Source: Camarhynchus parvulus (lineage: Eukaryota; Chordata; Aves; Passeriformes; Thraupidae). Taken from it: 64,000 bases of DNA. Where the stretch lies: NCBI RefSeq assembly GCF_901933205.1, contig NC_044577.1:434001-498000 (forward strand). The letters are read 5' to 3'. The notes under the pieces are model-generated. The model was not told where the DNA came from. It saw only the letters and a program-made list of their open reading frames with translations, and made no database searches. Both the position numbers and the translations under genes were made by a program. This document shows positions 21,056 to 32,027 of the stretch, piece by piece; positions within the stretch are counted from its first letter, which is position 1; every line of letters starts with the position of its first letter.

Positions 21056-23774
21056 TGGATGTCACTTGGTATAGTGCCAAAACCCCCCTGAGGCCCCCAA
21101 AACTGAACTTGAGCAAGTTCTGTCGGTGTAAGGGTGGCTGGTTAGGTCAGCATGGCCCTCAGGTGGGGTTTCTCCAAACCAGGGCATCTACTTCTTCTAT
21201 ACTTCCATATTTTGGGGGCTGGGGCCAGGGGTTGCTGACTGTGGGTGATTTCCCCTCTGTTCTCTCTCCCTCCTTCTACTACACAGCTTCAAAATAATTG
21301 GGAATGGTGGACTTTTTTTTCCCCCTGGGGCAGTATGGAGCTGCTTCTTAGTAATCTGCTGGAGGCTTGGGTAGAGTGGGAGTGGAATTGATTGTGTGGG
21401 TTTTTTTCCTTCCTGCTCCAAGACCACTTCTTGGCACTGAGGAATTTTTCTTTAGACTTCTTTGGGGAACAGATGCGTGAAGTACAGTTACCACTCATAC
21501 ATATGGCTTTTAAAATATGGAAGCTGTTGGACTGAAGTGGCTTCATATGGTGCTGTTGGAGGATGAGAATTAACACGGAATTTTGGGTTTCTGAGACGTG
21601 AATGTGTCGTTGGAAAGTTGTTTAATTGTTTTTTTAAAAATATTGTTAAGTATTAATTTGCATCTTTATGGTTATTAATCAAAGTAACATTTACAACTCT
21701 GAAAATTACTCTCTCTGCAGCCCTTAATGCCTAAAATAGCATTGTAGTTTAATCTCAGGGATAAATAGGTTATGTAATGCACAATTTAAATGGCTGTTAA
21801 TCTTCATTTGCTAATGCAGATTTTTCTTTAATTGCAGGTTCCCATTTTAAAAGCTATTGGAAGACACTCTGCCACCCTCTTGGATTACTTCCCATACGAC
21901 TCAGCATGTCACTGTGCCCTGGATTTTACAAGGTGGCCATGATTTAATCCCCACTTCCCACTCCTATGTATTGGTGAAGCACTGGAGCTCTTTTGAGCTG
22001 CTGTTACTCGCGTGGGAACTGATCTGTCTCCAATCCCTTCTCCCAAGGACTAGACATTGCCAGCAATGAGCTCCCAAAGCCATCCAGGTAAGGGTGAGGC
22101 CACTGGGGTCCCAGCAGCGACCCCAAAACACAGTTTGGTGCATGAACACACCTTTTAATTGGTCTGCAATGCTCATGCAGACCCCCTCCCTCCCTTTCCT
22201 GCTTCGTCTGATACCTGGTGTGAAGGTGCCAAGTGCTGTTGGTGTTCCCGAGAGTTACAAGGAAGTTTTACTGTTTCAGACTTCTCATTGTTCTGAAATT
22301 TGGGTTTCTAATGGTTGCACCAGTGAAAATAGGTATTTTCTGAGTCATTAACCAGATATTTAATTTGTTAAATCCGTGCTGGTGAGCCCTAATGATATGG
22401 AGTGTACTTCCAAGGAACAGGCATGGTTCTGCTGCTGCCTTTAGTGATATTTAAGAAACCTGTTGGACTTTTTAACAGGAAGGAATAGTTTTGCTGGAAC
22501 AAAAGTCAATTGATCCACCTCAATGCTGTCTGGGGGATTATCCCTAATGTGTCTTGTAAATTGAGGCATGATTCATCACTACCAAATTGTGCATTTCTGT
22601 CTGTCAGGAGGATCTGTAGCTGCTCAGTTACCTGCTTTCCAGCTTAAAGGTGCCTCACACATTTGTTTTTAGAGAGTCTGGGGCAACTTTTGTGTTAGTT
22701 GGAACTTTGTGAGAGGAATTTTAATTGTGCTTGGGCTGTTTCAGTTTATGGTACAGAACTGGCTGCTGGGAGGCAAATAATCCAACAACAAGAAGGCACG
22801 TGGAAGGACTTATTTCACTCTGCCTCTGAGAGATTACTCTGTGACTTCAGTTTAATCAGGTTGAGGTTAACAATTAGGGCTGAAGTGCTAAAAGCCAGAG
22901 AACAGCCCCTAAGGTTGAAGGAACTGCTTGTTTGTGGGGGAAGAAATCCTGCAATAAATAGGGGTGCTGGTGCCTACAGGCAACAGGGGGAGACCTGACC
23001 TTCTCCTCACAACTGAAATGAGTTTATGAGTCTCTAAAATCATCAGAACTATCAAAAAGAAAAAAACAAACCTGGCCTCTGCTTCCATAATGTAGCAGTC
23101 TTAGATGAGGAAATTTGTTGGTACTATAGGGAGTTGAGAAACGTGTGTCTGTATGAATGCAGGTGTTTACTGGAGACACAAATGCAGAGTGATGTTTTTC
23201 AGGAGCTCTGTTCTTCAGATAACAGATAATTGTTGTTCCAGTGTTTCCATGACTCAGGAGTGAGGCTGGGCAGCTGTGGCCACCTGCTTTTCTCTCCTTG
23301 TGGTGGTGGGACACCTTAAACACCCACCTGCAGTCCAAACCCAGCCGTGGGCGTTTCTTGGCTTCTCAAGGAGCTGCTCTCCCGAGGTTTGGGAAGTGGT
23401 GATGTCCTTCCTGGTTGGGCTGTTGGCAGTGGAAGCCTGATGCTGGTTTGCCTTGCTTCCTTTCATAATTCATCACTGAACACTTGTTTCTCCTGCCTCT
23501 TTCTGCTGCTTTGGCTCAGCGTTCCTGTAGATCCAGAAATCAGCTGGAGCTTTGTTTTTCTAAGGGCCCTTTCTAGAGTGGTGCTGAGGAGGGTGGTCTG
23601 ATCAAAAGCCAGGGTGTGGCAGCTGGGCAGGATGCTGCTGGATACCCACCTTGTGCCCTTCCTGGGTGCTGGGTTCTTACTCTGGTTGTACTTGCAAGGC
23701 TTGGGTTGGAATTCTGCAGTGTTTCCTGGTGGCTTTTCACCCCCGGTGTTCTTGCTGCTCGTTTCTCTTTCAAG
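21056..23774. other. AT-richer unique non-coding stretch
   Basis: About 2.7 kb without recognisable mobile elements. 21600-21838 is AT-rich with TAAT/ATTA steps and looks like a conserved non-coding element in style. A strong donor, CCATCCAG|GTAAGG at 22087/22088, has possible acceptors at 21838 and about 22047. The longer segment is closed by stops in all frames; the 40-nt one is open in one frame only. It could belong to a non-coding transcript. Confidence 0.4.
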
Positions 23775-23880
23775 AGTCAGTTGTATAATAAGGAGCAGAA
23801 ATATTTCCCAAGCCTTGCCAAAGATGACATCTGTATTTCTCATGTCAGTTACCATAGCCATGTTGATTGTACAGCTACAG
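23775..23880 (+). CDS. Candidate 106-nt exon
   Basis: The acceptor is a strong pyrimidine run (tgctgctcgtttctctttcaag) ending at 23774; the donor ACAG|GTAATT at 23880/23881 is good. Two frames are open. The first starts in phase 0: 35 codons beginning SQLYNKEQKYFPSLAKDD and continuing into a His/Cys-rich part, with ordinary codon choice, leaving one base. The second starts after one base and ends in phase 0; it contains a hydrophobic run (TSVFLMSVTIAMLIVQL) like a membrane segment but uses rarer codons (ATA, GTA, CTA). The first joins in phase to 31897-32027; the second joins 13117-13171 to 37135-37218. I do not recognise either peptide. Confidence 0.33.
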
Positions 23881-24444
23881 GTAATTATTCCTAATGATGG
23901 GCATTGTTTAAGGGAAGGCTCTGGCTTAACTCAAGAGCCCATTAAGCCTTGCTTCAGTGGGTTCAAGCTTTCTTCTCTAATCTTCTCCAAGGCCAGCACT
24001 AATGGGATGTTTTAGGAGCTGTGCCATGAAATTGTTGCGGCATAGATGAATGGAAGTGGTTTGGGTTGGGTTTTTTTCTGTGCTTTTTCTGATTTTTCAT
24101 TTCACTCCGCAAAGCTTTTGTGAGAAGTGTTGGGCACCGAGAGCTTCTCGCTGAGCAAGGTGGAAAAATACGGAGAAGATTTGAGTTGGCTAAGAACAGT
24201 GTGACTCCTTCCCCCACTACTGCCTCTTCTTTTGTTGTGTGTTGGGCTGAGATTCTGTAGGGAATAAGAAATAGCTTTTGGAGAAGAAGAAGAAGAATAC
24301 CCAGGTGGGAGAAAACTTCCTGGGAGGCATCACGTGGCCTTTGGCTTTTGGCAGAGGAGTCGCCGCCTCTTCCAGTGCTGGAACAAAGCTGGAAAAAAAG
24401 ATGCTGGAATTGTGCTGTGAAGGCTCAAGTTGCTGCTGAAGTAT
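23881..24444. other. Non-coding stretch, nothing recognised
   Basis: About 560 bp after the candidate exon. It includes a GAA-repeat patch near 24282-24297. Nothing else is recognised. Confidence 0.5.
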
Positions 24445-24468
24445 AATTAAGACAATTAGGCTAATTAA
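24445..24468. promoter_or_regulatory. Three ATTA cores at 9-bp spacing
   Basis: TAATTA at 24445 and 24463, with CAATTA at 24454 exactly between, form a 9-bp periodic series (TAATTAAGA, CAATTAGGC, TAATTAAGA). ATTA is the core bound by many homeodomain factors, and regular spacing can favour cooperative binding. It may also be a chance short tandem repeat in AT-rich DNA. Confidence 0.28.
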
Positions 24469-24955
24469 GATAACATTTAGGATTATGACAAAGCTTGGGG
24501 GGGTGGGGGAAAGCATGTTTAGTTTCACTCCTTAACCTGTTCACGTTGGCCACAATTTAGGCTTGCCTTACATAACCCGTGGTGCTCACCTTACCCAGGC
24601 TGACTGGGTTGGGAGTAGGTGTGGGGTGTTTTTATAGGGTTTTTTAATGTTTTAGGGTTTTTCCCCCTTCTCTTCCTTACCTTAAATGATTCCTTGCAGT
24701 TGTCTTCTACCTCCCTGCTTAATTTTCAGTGGCTTGAGTTTCACTATCGTTCTCTTCTTTAATCAGTAAAGATTGTTCTGCTGATACTAGTTATACATAA
24801 AGATTAGTTTTAAAAAACCAAAACACTTAAAGTTAATCACTCAACTGATTTGTATTTGTTTAAAGTTCACTTTCCTTTGTAAAAGCTGAAAATCTCCATG
24901 TTCAATGAAGCATTTTGTTTATGAAATGTTATCCTGCAGGAATTAACCAGTCTGA
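24469..24955. other. Non-coding stretch, nothing recognised
   Basis: About 490 bp of AT-rich unique sequence. There is no supported feature. Confidence 0.5.
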
Positions 24956-25005
24956 ATGCAAATGCTCCATCCTTTCTTCAGAGCCACTCTTGCAGAGATG
25001 CAAAT
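24956..25005 (+). promoter_or_regulatory. Two perfect octamer (POU) sites
   Basis: ATGCAAAT occurs exactly at 24956-24963 and 24998-25005, both on the + strand, 42 bp (four helix turns) apart. This is the consensus for POU/Oct factors. The surrounding 24880-25090 is repeat-free and AT-rich, as enhancers often are. No promoter or gene start is visible. Confidence 0.3.
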
Positions 25006-25606
25006 TTCAGCTACATTTTGCAGCGCTGAATGTTTGATAATTAGGAATATTGAAGTTTTGAGAATGAGCTGCCTGGCTGATAGGGCACAATCTGCAGCAG
25101 GGATCATGAGGGCTGAGAGGAGCTCCCGGAGGAAGCAGAGAGCTCCGGGATCACACGGCACCGGGAGAACGAGTTGGGGAGTCACGTACTGTGATTTGCT
25201 GGGCAGATAAGGACTTCTGCACGGGGCTTTATCTGCAGCCAGCCACTCTGCTGCCCTGCTCCACAGCTCAGTGAGGCATGGAGAGCCATTTCATGCAGCA
25301 CACACACACACACACAGGAGCTCTCCCCATGAGCATCTCCCAACGTTTTGCGCCAGGCGATAAATATTTGATGCGTTCTCTTTTTAAAGATTCAGAAGTT
25401 TCTGTGCAGATGCATTTCAAGGTGGCTTTAAATGACACTGACCTACTTTCTGGCAGCAGTGAGGCTGTCTGGGGAAGTTATCTGGGGGCAGGAGCATCGT
25501 TTCAAATAAACACAGGGGCTGTGGGGGTGAGCTCCAGCCCTCCTCTAGCAGGGCCGTGGTGGGTGTTGGTGGCTGTGGAAGAACATCTGGACATGGTGTA
25601 TGATGG
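25006..25606. other. Non-coding stretch with short CA repeat
   Basis: Unique sequence with (CA)n at 25298-25316. No exon is supported. Confidence 0.5.
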
Positions 25607-25737
25607 AGTCATGGAATGGTTTGGGTGGGAAGGGGCTGTGGAGCCCACTCCATCCACGAGCAGGGACACTTTCCACTATCCCAGGTTGCTCCAAGCCCCC
25701 TCCAACCCGGCCTTGGACACTTCCAGGGAGCCCTGCT
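25607..25737 (-). mobile_element. CR1 LINE 3' fragment
   Basis: Antisense CR1: 'gtcatggaatggtttgggtgggaaggg', 'gcagggacactttccactatcccaggttgctccaagccccctccaac', 'ccttggacacttccaggga'. Confidence 0.93.
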
Positions 25738-28700
25738 TCCCCTTACCAGTCTGGTGCTCTGGTTTTACTGGATTATTCTGGATTGGGAATTCAGAGGCTG
25801 CTCCTCTGAGCAGCCTGGTCTCCCAGTTTTGGGGGGAGACTTTGGGGTTGGCTGTGGGGTAAACTCAGCAACAAGCTCTGGTTAGAAGAGCTGGAAACTC
25901 CAGCAGATGGAACTGGCCATGTCTCCATTCGCTTTCCTTTCTCTAGCCCACGACAGAACACCTTTTCCACCTTCATTCCTGTTCTTACCCACGTGGGAGC
26001 TGAGCCTGTCCTGGATTTCCTCTAGGAACGGTGTCATTTTGAGGTCCTTGAAAGTTTTAAGTCTGCTCCCACTAAACCTGTGAAGTTTTCACTTTCTGGA
26101 GCTTCAAATAGTTGGGACTTTCTGTGCAAGGGTTTGATTGTACCCTCAAAAGAGAAGAATAGTTTTGTGCTTCAGCTTGGGGTTCAAGCTGAAGTTCCTG
26201 CTAGGTCAGTGTCCCTGCCAAGTACATTCCTCTCATTTCTGCTTTTTCTTTAAATGCAGTTCTTGCACTTAGGAATTCTTTAAAAGCCTGTTTCTAAAGT
26301 AAGTTTTTTAGCCTGTGATGTTTCCTGCAGTGCAAAGATGAGAAGCAGGTACTTGTGATGAGAGGCTGAGAACTCTGGATTATTTTGAATGAAGTACAGG
26401 ATAGGGAAAGGATATAAAAAAGGTTCAAGTCGGGTGATTCTGTAATAATGTTTGAGATAGTCCTTGGGATCTTGTGTCCCACTTGGAAAGGAGACAAACG
26501 GTTTTCTATGAGGTTACTACATTTTTGTTACTCACTTTTGGTCAAGCCCAGTTTGCCCTGTGTCTCATACTTCCCAAATTCAGTTTGTTACCGGAAGAGT
26601 GGATAAACAATTGCAATGAGGTTTCTTCTTTCAGTGTAGTGTTTAGTGGATCTTTTTCACCCTCTGACATCTCCAGAAACTGCCTTTGCAGTCAGAAGAT
26701 CGCTGGGAGCGAGTGAACGTGGAGTAGCAGGTGCATGGAGAATGAACAATTGTGGAATTGGTAATTCTCCCATCTTTCAGTAAAGGTTTGCCAGTCCCTT
26801 TCTCCTTGTAGCTTGCCATGTACCAGGAACTCCCCCCCACGCTTTTATTTCTGTATTTTATTATTTCTGTTTAGGCCACTAAGCAGGGAAAGCCTTGACA
26901 CATGCACTGTTTGAGCTCCCAGATGGAGTGGTCAAACCACTGAGAAATGGGGCACACAATTTATTCTTCTGCCGAGAAAACTAAAATTAATACATCAGCA
27001 GGTCTTTTAAAGGTTTTGTTTCCATAACCAAAATCAAAGTAGTGTTGTTTCATCAGTTACTGGGAAAATCTAAAGATGCTTTACCTGCAGTGCCCTGCCT
27101 TGCTCTGAGGTGCTCAGCGGCTCTTGGGGCTCCCCCTGGGGATTGCTGTCACCCTTTGGCTTGATGGACTCATTTGCTCAGGTGTGGGAGCAGATTTTTA
27201 GCCTTTCAGAAGGATGAGGCTGACATTAAACTTCATACCTATTGAAAAGCGAATTCCATATGGGAATAATCCCAGGTGGGCTTTTCTGAGACCCTCCTGT
27301 CTCAGCTGGCAGCCACCTCTGGTGGCAGCAGTGCTTGTGGGAGTTCCCAGCAGCTCCTGAGTGTGTTTGGGGTTCAGTGGGGCGCTGCTGGTCCTGCTTT
27401 GAACCCTGGCAGCACAGGCTTTGCCAGGGAATCCACAGGCCAGACTTAATCTTCTCCGTGTTTGTAGCTGCCCTGCTCCACTTTGATGTTGCAAGAAATG
27501 TTTTGGAAGCTTGAGCTGCCAAGCGTGAGGAGGTTCTGCCAGGATGGCTGGGCAGGGTCAGCCCGGGAGGCAGGAGCCTGACCACAGCTACCTGTGGATA
27601 CCTGGGGAAAGGGGGAAGGACAGGCAGGATTGTGATAACAGCCATTAAATACACCCTCTCAGCCTCTGCTCATGTGTGATGTGGATTTTGGGGGGGCTGA
27701 TGGAGTAAATTTTATTTGTTGTTTTGTTGTTTCTTGGGTTTTCTTTTCTGTCATGTTGGTTTTACCAAGGGCCGAACAATCCCAGCGCTGAAAAACAACT
27801 TCTTTTGCTGACTTACCTGTGAACAGAGCAGAAGCAGAGTGCCTCTCCTCCAGGAGAAACTCACCACCAAAACAGAGCTGCTTGCAGTGGAGGGGACTGC
27901 TGGAAGCCCCCTGTGCCCTGTGCCAGGGCTGGCATCAGCAGCGCCTTGGAGAAATCGCGGCCGAATTCAAAGAAATCACTCGTTGTTTTTTTTTTTTTTT
28001 TAAAAATCAATCCTCACCCTTTCGCTATTCTGGAAGCCCTTGTGCTGCCAAACCACATAAATAGCTTTATGGGGCAAATGGTGATGGGAGTGAGGTCTGC
28101 TTTGGGAGCTCTGAGCTGCCAGCCTTGGCCTCAGGTGCCTGTTTTGTGCTCCAGGGCAGCTGCTGAGGCTGTGTGATCCCACCAGGATCAAACCACGGAG
28201 GGGCTGTGGGCTCTGTGTGCCCTCGTGGGCTGTGCTGTGGGTGTTGAGCTTCTCTCTGGCAGCTGCTGCTGTCCATGACCTCGGTGTGGTGACTCTCTGT
28301 GTCCCGTGGGTGACTCTCTGTGTCACCCAGGATCGATGGCCCCCGATCAATGCGAGGGCTCGGCAAACGGGAGCAGCCGGAGATGGGAAACGCGGCCCCG
28401 GCTGGGGGATCTGCTCGGACATCTGGATTTTTCCGTCTGCTGCTGGAAAGGTGGTTTCGGCAGTTCTGATCAATTGACAATTCTTCAGGCAGGAAACCCT
28501 TAAAGCCTGGTGGTGATGTTAAAATAGTCCATTGAGAATTGTATTTTGCTCTTCTGTTTCGGCATTCAAAACTTGCACTTTCTACTCAAGCAAGGCTTAA
28601 CCCTCTCTGTTAACTGTGACCTTTATTTTATGCTGCCTATAAAGAGAAACGGTTTTAAATGTTTTTTTTTTCCACTCCTGATCTAGAAAATGCTTGAGCT

Positions 28701-31700
28701 GCTCCTATGGGAAGACATAAAAGCCTGAACTAGACCAACCCTCTCTTTTCTGGTCATAAAATCATCCAAAACAGTAAAAAAGATCATACACCAAACTCCA
28801 CAAGTCCATCCAAGTACTGAATCCTTGACGTCTGTCGCTTCAGGAAAAATCTCTGCAACTTCCCAGAACTTGCTTTATTCTAAGTAAGGTGCCAGTGGTC
28901 TCACAGAACCTCTGCCAGGGGAAAGCATGTGATCCTCACAGCTTACCAAACCCAGGAGAAGGGCTCTGGCATCTCTTCCCTGCCAGCAGCAAGAATCTGA
29001 TTGGCATTAGATGGCTTTTTCCCTTCCTTTTTTTCCTTTCCAGCAGGTGCAAGGCCTGTTCTGCAGGCTCGTAACTCTTGACAGGTTTATCGTGATGTCT
29101 TCTTGGCAGGTAGGGCTGATGCTATTCCTTCAGCCTGCACTAAAGATTCTTTTCTTTTTCATTTTTTCCTTTCAAAGTGGAGCTCTGTGCAGTAGCTCTT
29201 TCAAGGAGTTGATGGGGCTGTTGCCCCTGGTTTCCTTCTTTTTATCTTAACTGCAGCAGGTAGAGCCAACCTGAAGGGTCACTACACCTCCACCACCACC
29301 TCCAAATAAACTTGAGACAGGTTGATCTGAACAAACACAGCACCAAGTCTTGTTGACAGAGCTTTGGGAAAGCTCTGATTCATTCCTCTCATGTATTTTC
29401 TTTTTCACAAGGAAAGTTATGCAGGCAGGCTCTGCCTGATTCCTGAATCCTTCTGAAGAAGCTGCTCTGTGGAAATTGCCCTTTTAAATTTTTTTTCCTT
29501 CCTTTCCTCTCTTTTCAGCGGTGTTTGTCATGGGAGACCTCAGCCTGTTGTTTTTAGCAGCTCACCAAAGCGCTTAAGGAGAATTCCTCCTCCTGCACTG
29601 ATTAATTTCTGGCATGGAGCACAAAATAGCTCTTGCGTCAATAAATCGTCACAGCCCTCGCTTGCCTCTGTCAGCGTAAATACTCTTGGACTCCAGCGTG
29701 CCCCCAGGCAGGCCAGAGGTCCCAGCTTGCAGCTGCAGGGTGGTCGAGTCCAAGGGTGCAAGGCTGGGCTGGCAGAGCTGCTGCAGTTGGTGCTGGCAGC
29801 CCCTTCACCCCCCACCCCTCCATAACTTCTGGAATTCTGCTCTGGTTATAAAGATAGATATTGTTCTGCAGCTTAGAACATCACGCGTTTGGGTGCATCT
29901 GTGTGATTTACTGGGAAAGCAGGAGTTGACTCCCAGCCTTGTTTCACTTCTTCACCTCCCATCACTCCTTCTCAAGCTGCTTGCTCAGACTCTTTTTTTT
30001 TTTTTTTTAATTGTATTGTTTTCATTTTATTTTTTTTTTACTGGTACTTCTGGTGTTTGCTTTTGTTGGAGAAACGGTGGGATAGCAGTTGCACAAAAGA
30101 ACGTGATGTTTTGGGAGTGATTGCCCAAATCATTGGGCAACAGGGACTTGATCTTTAGATGTTCCAGCCACCAGATGAAAGAGACTTTCTGCAAAGCCAT
30201 TTGCTGGAACAGCTGTTGTGCAAACGGGGTGCTGGATGCTGCTGGAAATGGGGAGGGGAGTGAGAAACCTGCAAAGTGGGTCATCCTCCTGCACTAGGGA
30301 TTCTTGCAGGGAAGCTGGAGGGAGCTGCTGGAGAGGCTGGCCCCATCCATTGGCAGCTAGAGAGTGGGATGGAAAGTGCTGGCTTTCTGCAGAGGTTCCT
30401 CCTTGCAGAGTGCCCTGGTGGAACTGCTCTCTGGGCTTTCCTGGAGCACGTTCCTCCTCCCACTGCCCCAGCAGCTGCCCTGCCTCTAAATGGAGCACTT
30501 GAGCAGACTTGAGAATAAGAATGATCTAGAAAAGTTTCTAAAATTTAGATTTTTTTTGGTTATTCTTTAATCTACATCTAAATACAAACACAAACTGTTG
30601 GTGGAGGGGGGGGAAATTCCTCAATATCCCACCTGTGGATGAAAACTCTTGGCAGGTATTTTTGCCAGTTTTGAGAAATCAGCTGTAGCTGCTCTAAACC
30701 AAACTGTTCCATTATAAACTTCTTCAGGTACTCCTTCTGTCCTTTGAAAAACAACCCATTCTGTGGATGCCAGTGGATCAACACTGGAAGGGGGGCCTTG
30801 ATGGGATTTGGGTTTGGAAGAAATTCCAGAGGTAGAACACCTGTTTTGGGGAGAACGCTGTCTGCTCAAAGGTGACTTGCATTGCTAGAGAGGAGAGCAC
30901 AGCTTGCCCTCAGCCTCATGCAGGGATTTGATAAACTCTGTATTTTCTAGGATTTCTCATCTTGTTCTCTTGGCCTTCCTCTCTGGAGCTGCAAATTAAT
31001 ATTCGCTGAGAGATTTATGTGTTTGGGCCAAAATGCAGAATGTGTGCAAAACTCTCCCTGCTGCCCTTTTCCCCCATAAGAGCTCGAGCTTTGAGTGTGA
31101 AAATGCAGGTTCAAAAGCATTTTCCTGATCAGTTTGTTTATTCCTTGGTCTGTGATGTGCAGGGTGGTGCTGGGGCAGCCACAAGGGGTTGAGGCTGGAG
31201 GAAAAGGCAGCGGGGTTGTGTCACTGGGGCTCTCTGGCAGCTCCCTGCCCGTGCCTGTGTCGGGGCGCAGGCTGCGTGGGCTTTTCCTGCTTTTCTCTTT
31301 CTTCTTCTTGATGCCAGGCTGGTGTTTTGGCTCTGCAGTGGGCACAGAGCAGCTCCCCTGATGTGGCTGCTGTGTGTCTGTCCAGGCTCCTTCTGTCTGA
31401 ACTGTTCAGGGTTTATTCCTTAGGGCTGTGCTGGGGCTGGGCTTTTCCACAGCCTGGTGTTGGGTCAGGGTGCTGGAGCCTGCTGATCACACACACACAC
31501 ACACACACACTCTCATTTTCCCATCTCAGGTGTCTGGTGTGCCTCTGAGCAGAGAGCATCACGTGGGATGCTGCGGGCAGTGAGTGATGCTGGGGTAAAC
31601 ACAGAGCTGCAGTTTGCTGAGTGAAGCTGTGGCAGCTCAGGGTGTGCTTGGCTTTTCCTCCTCCCCTGAACCTGGGTGCTGGAGAGCTGGAGATCCCCTG

Positions 31701-31789
31701 TCCCCACTGATCAGGCTGGGACATGGGGTGGTTGTTGGTTCTGGGAGCTCTCTGAATTCCTTTGTGCCCGAGGTCAATTCTTTTTTCTT
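25738..31789. other. Repeat-poor unique stretch
   Basis: About 6 kb with no CR1 or LTR that I can recognise. It holds T-runs (27986-28000, 29992-30009) and a (CA)n run at 31488-31510. 28200-28430 is GC-richer with some CpG. A minus-strand donor CACAG|gtaagt (complement of 27813-27823) lacks a convincing acceptor. A CTAA|GTAAGG donor near 28881 has a weak partner at about 28843. Confidence 0.45.
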
Positions 31790-31862
31790 CTAAAGCACTG
31801 GAACAGGCTGCTCGGTGCAGTGGTGCAGTTGCCATCTCTGTAAATGTTAAAAAAAACACGTG
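31790..31862 (+). mobile_element. Short old CR1 remnant
   Basis: The phrase 'aagcactggaacaggctgctcggtgcagtggtgcagttgccatctctgtaaatg' matches the sense CR1 block 'ttggaacaggctgcccagggaggtggtggagtcaccatccctg'. Only about 70 bp remain, so the call is tentative. Confidence 0.6.
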
Positions 31863-31896
31863 GTCTCTAAAATTGAATATTTCCTTCCTATTTCAG

Positions 31897-32027
31897 CTTG
31901 TGTTTCACAATTGGGGCTGCTTTCTTCAAGAGAGGCAGGCAGGAGAGTCCCTTCAGGAGCCACCAGTCCCCAGAGCTGGGTTCTGTATTTGCAGCAGCCC
32001 AGGGACGAGCCCTCCCTCCTGGGGAAG
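31897..32027 (+). CDS. Candidate 131-nt exon, weak
   Basis: Splice signals are good: acceptor TTTCCTTCCTATTTCAG at 31896, donor GGGGAAG|GTGAGC at 32027/32028. All three frames are open, so openness adds little. The frame that starts after two bases reads CVSQLGLLSSREAGRRV onward, 43 codons ending in phase 0. It joins in phase to 23775-23880 before it and 37135-37218 after it. The peptide is not recognised and looks compositionally loose. It could be a non-coding exon or chance. Confidence 0.22.
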
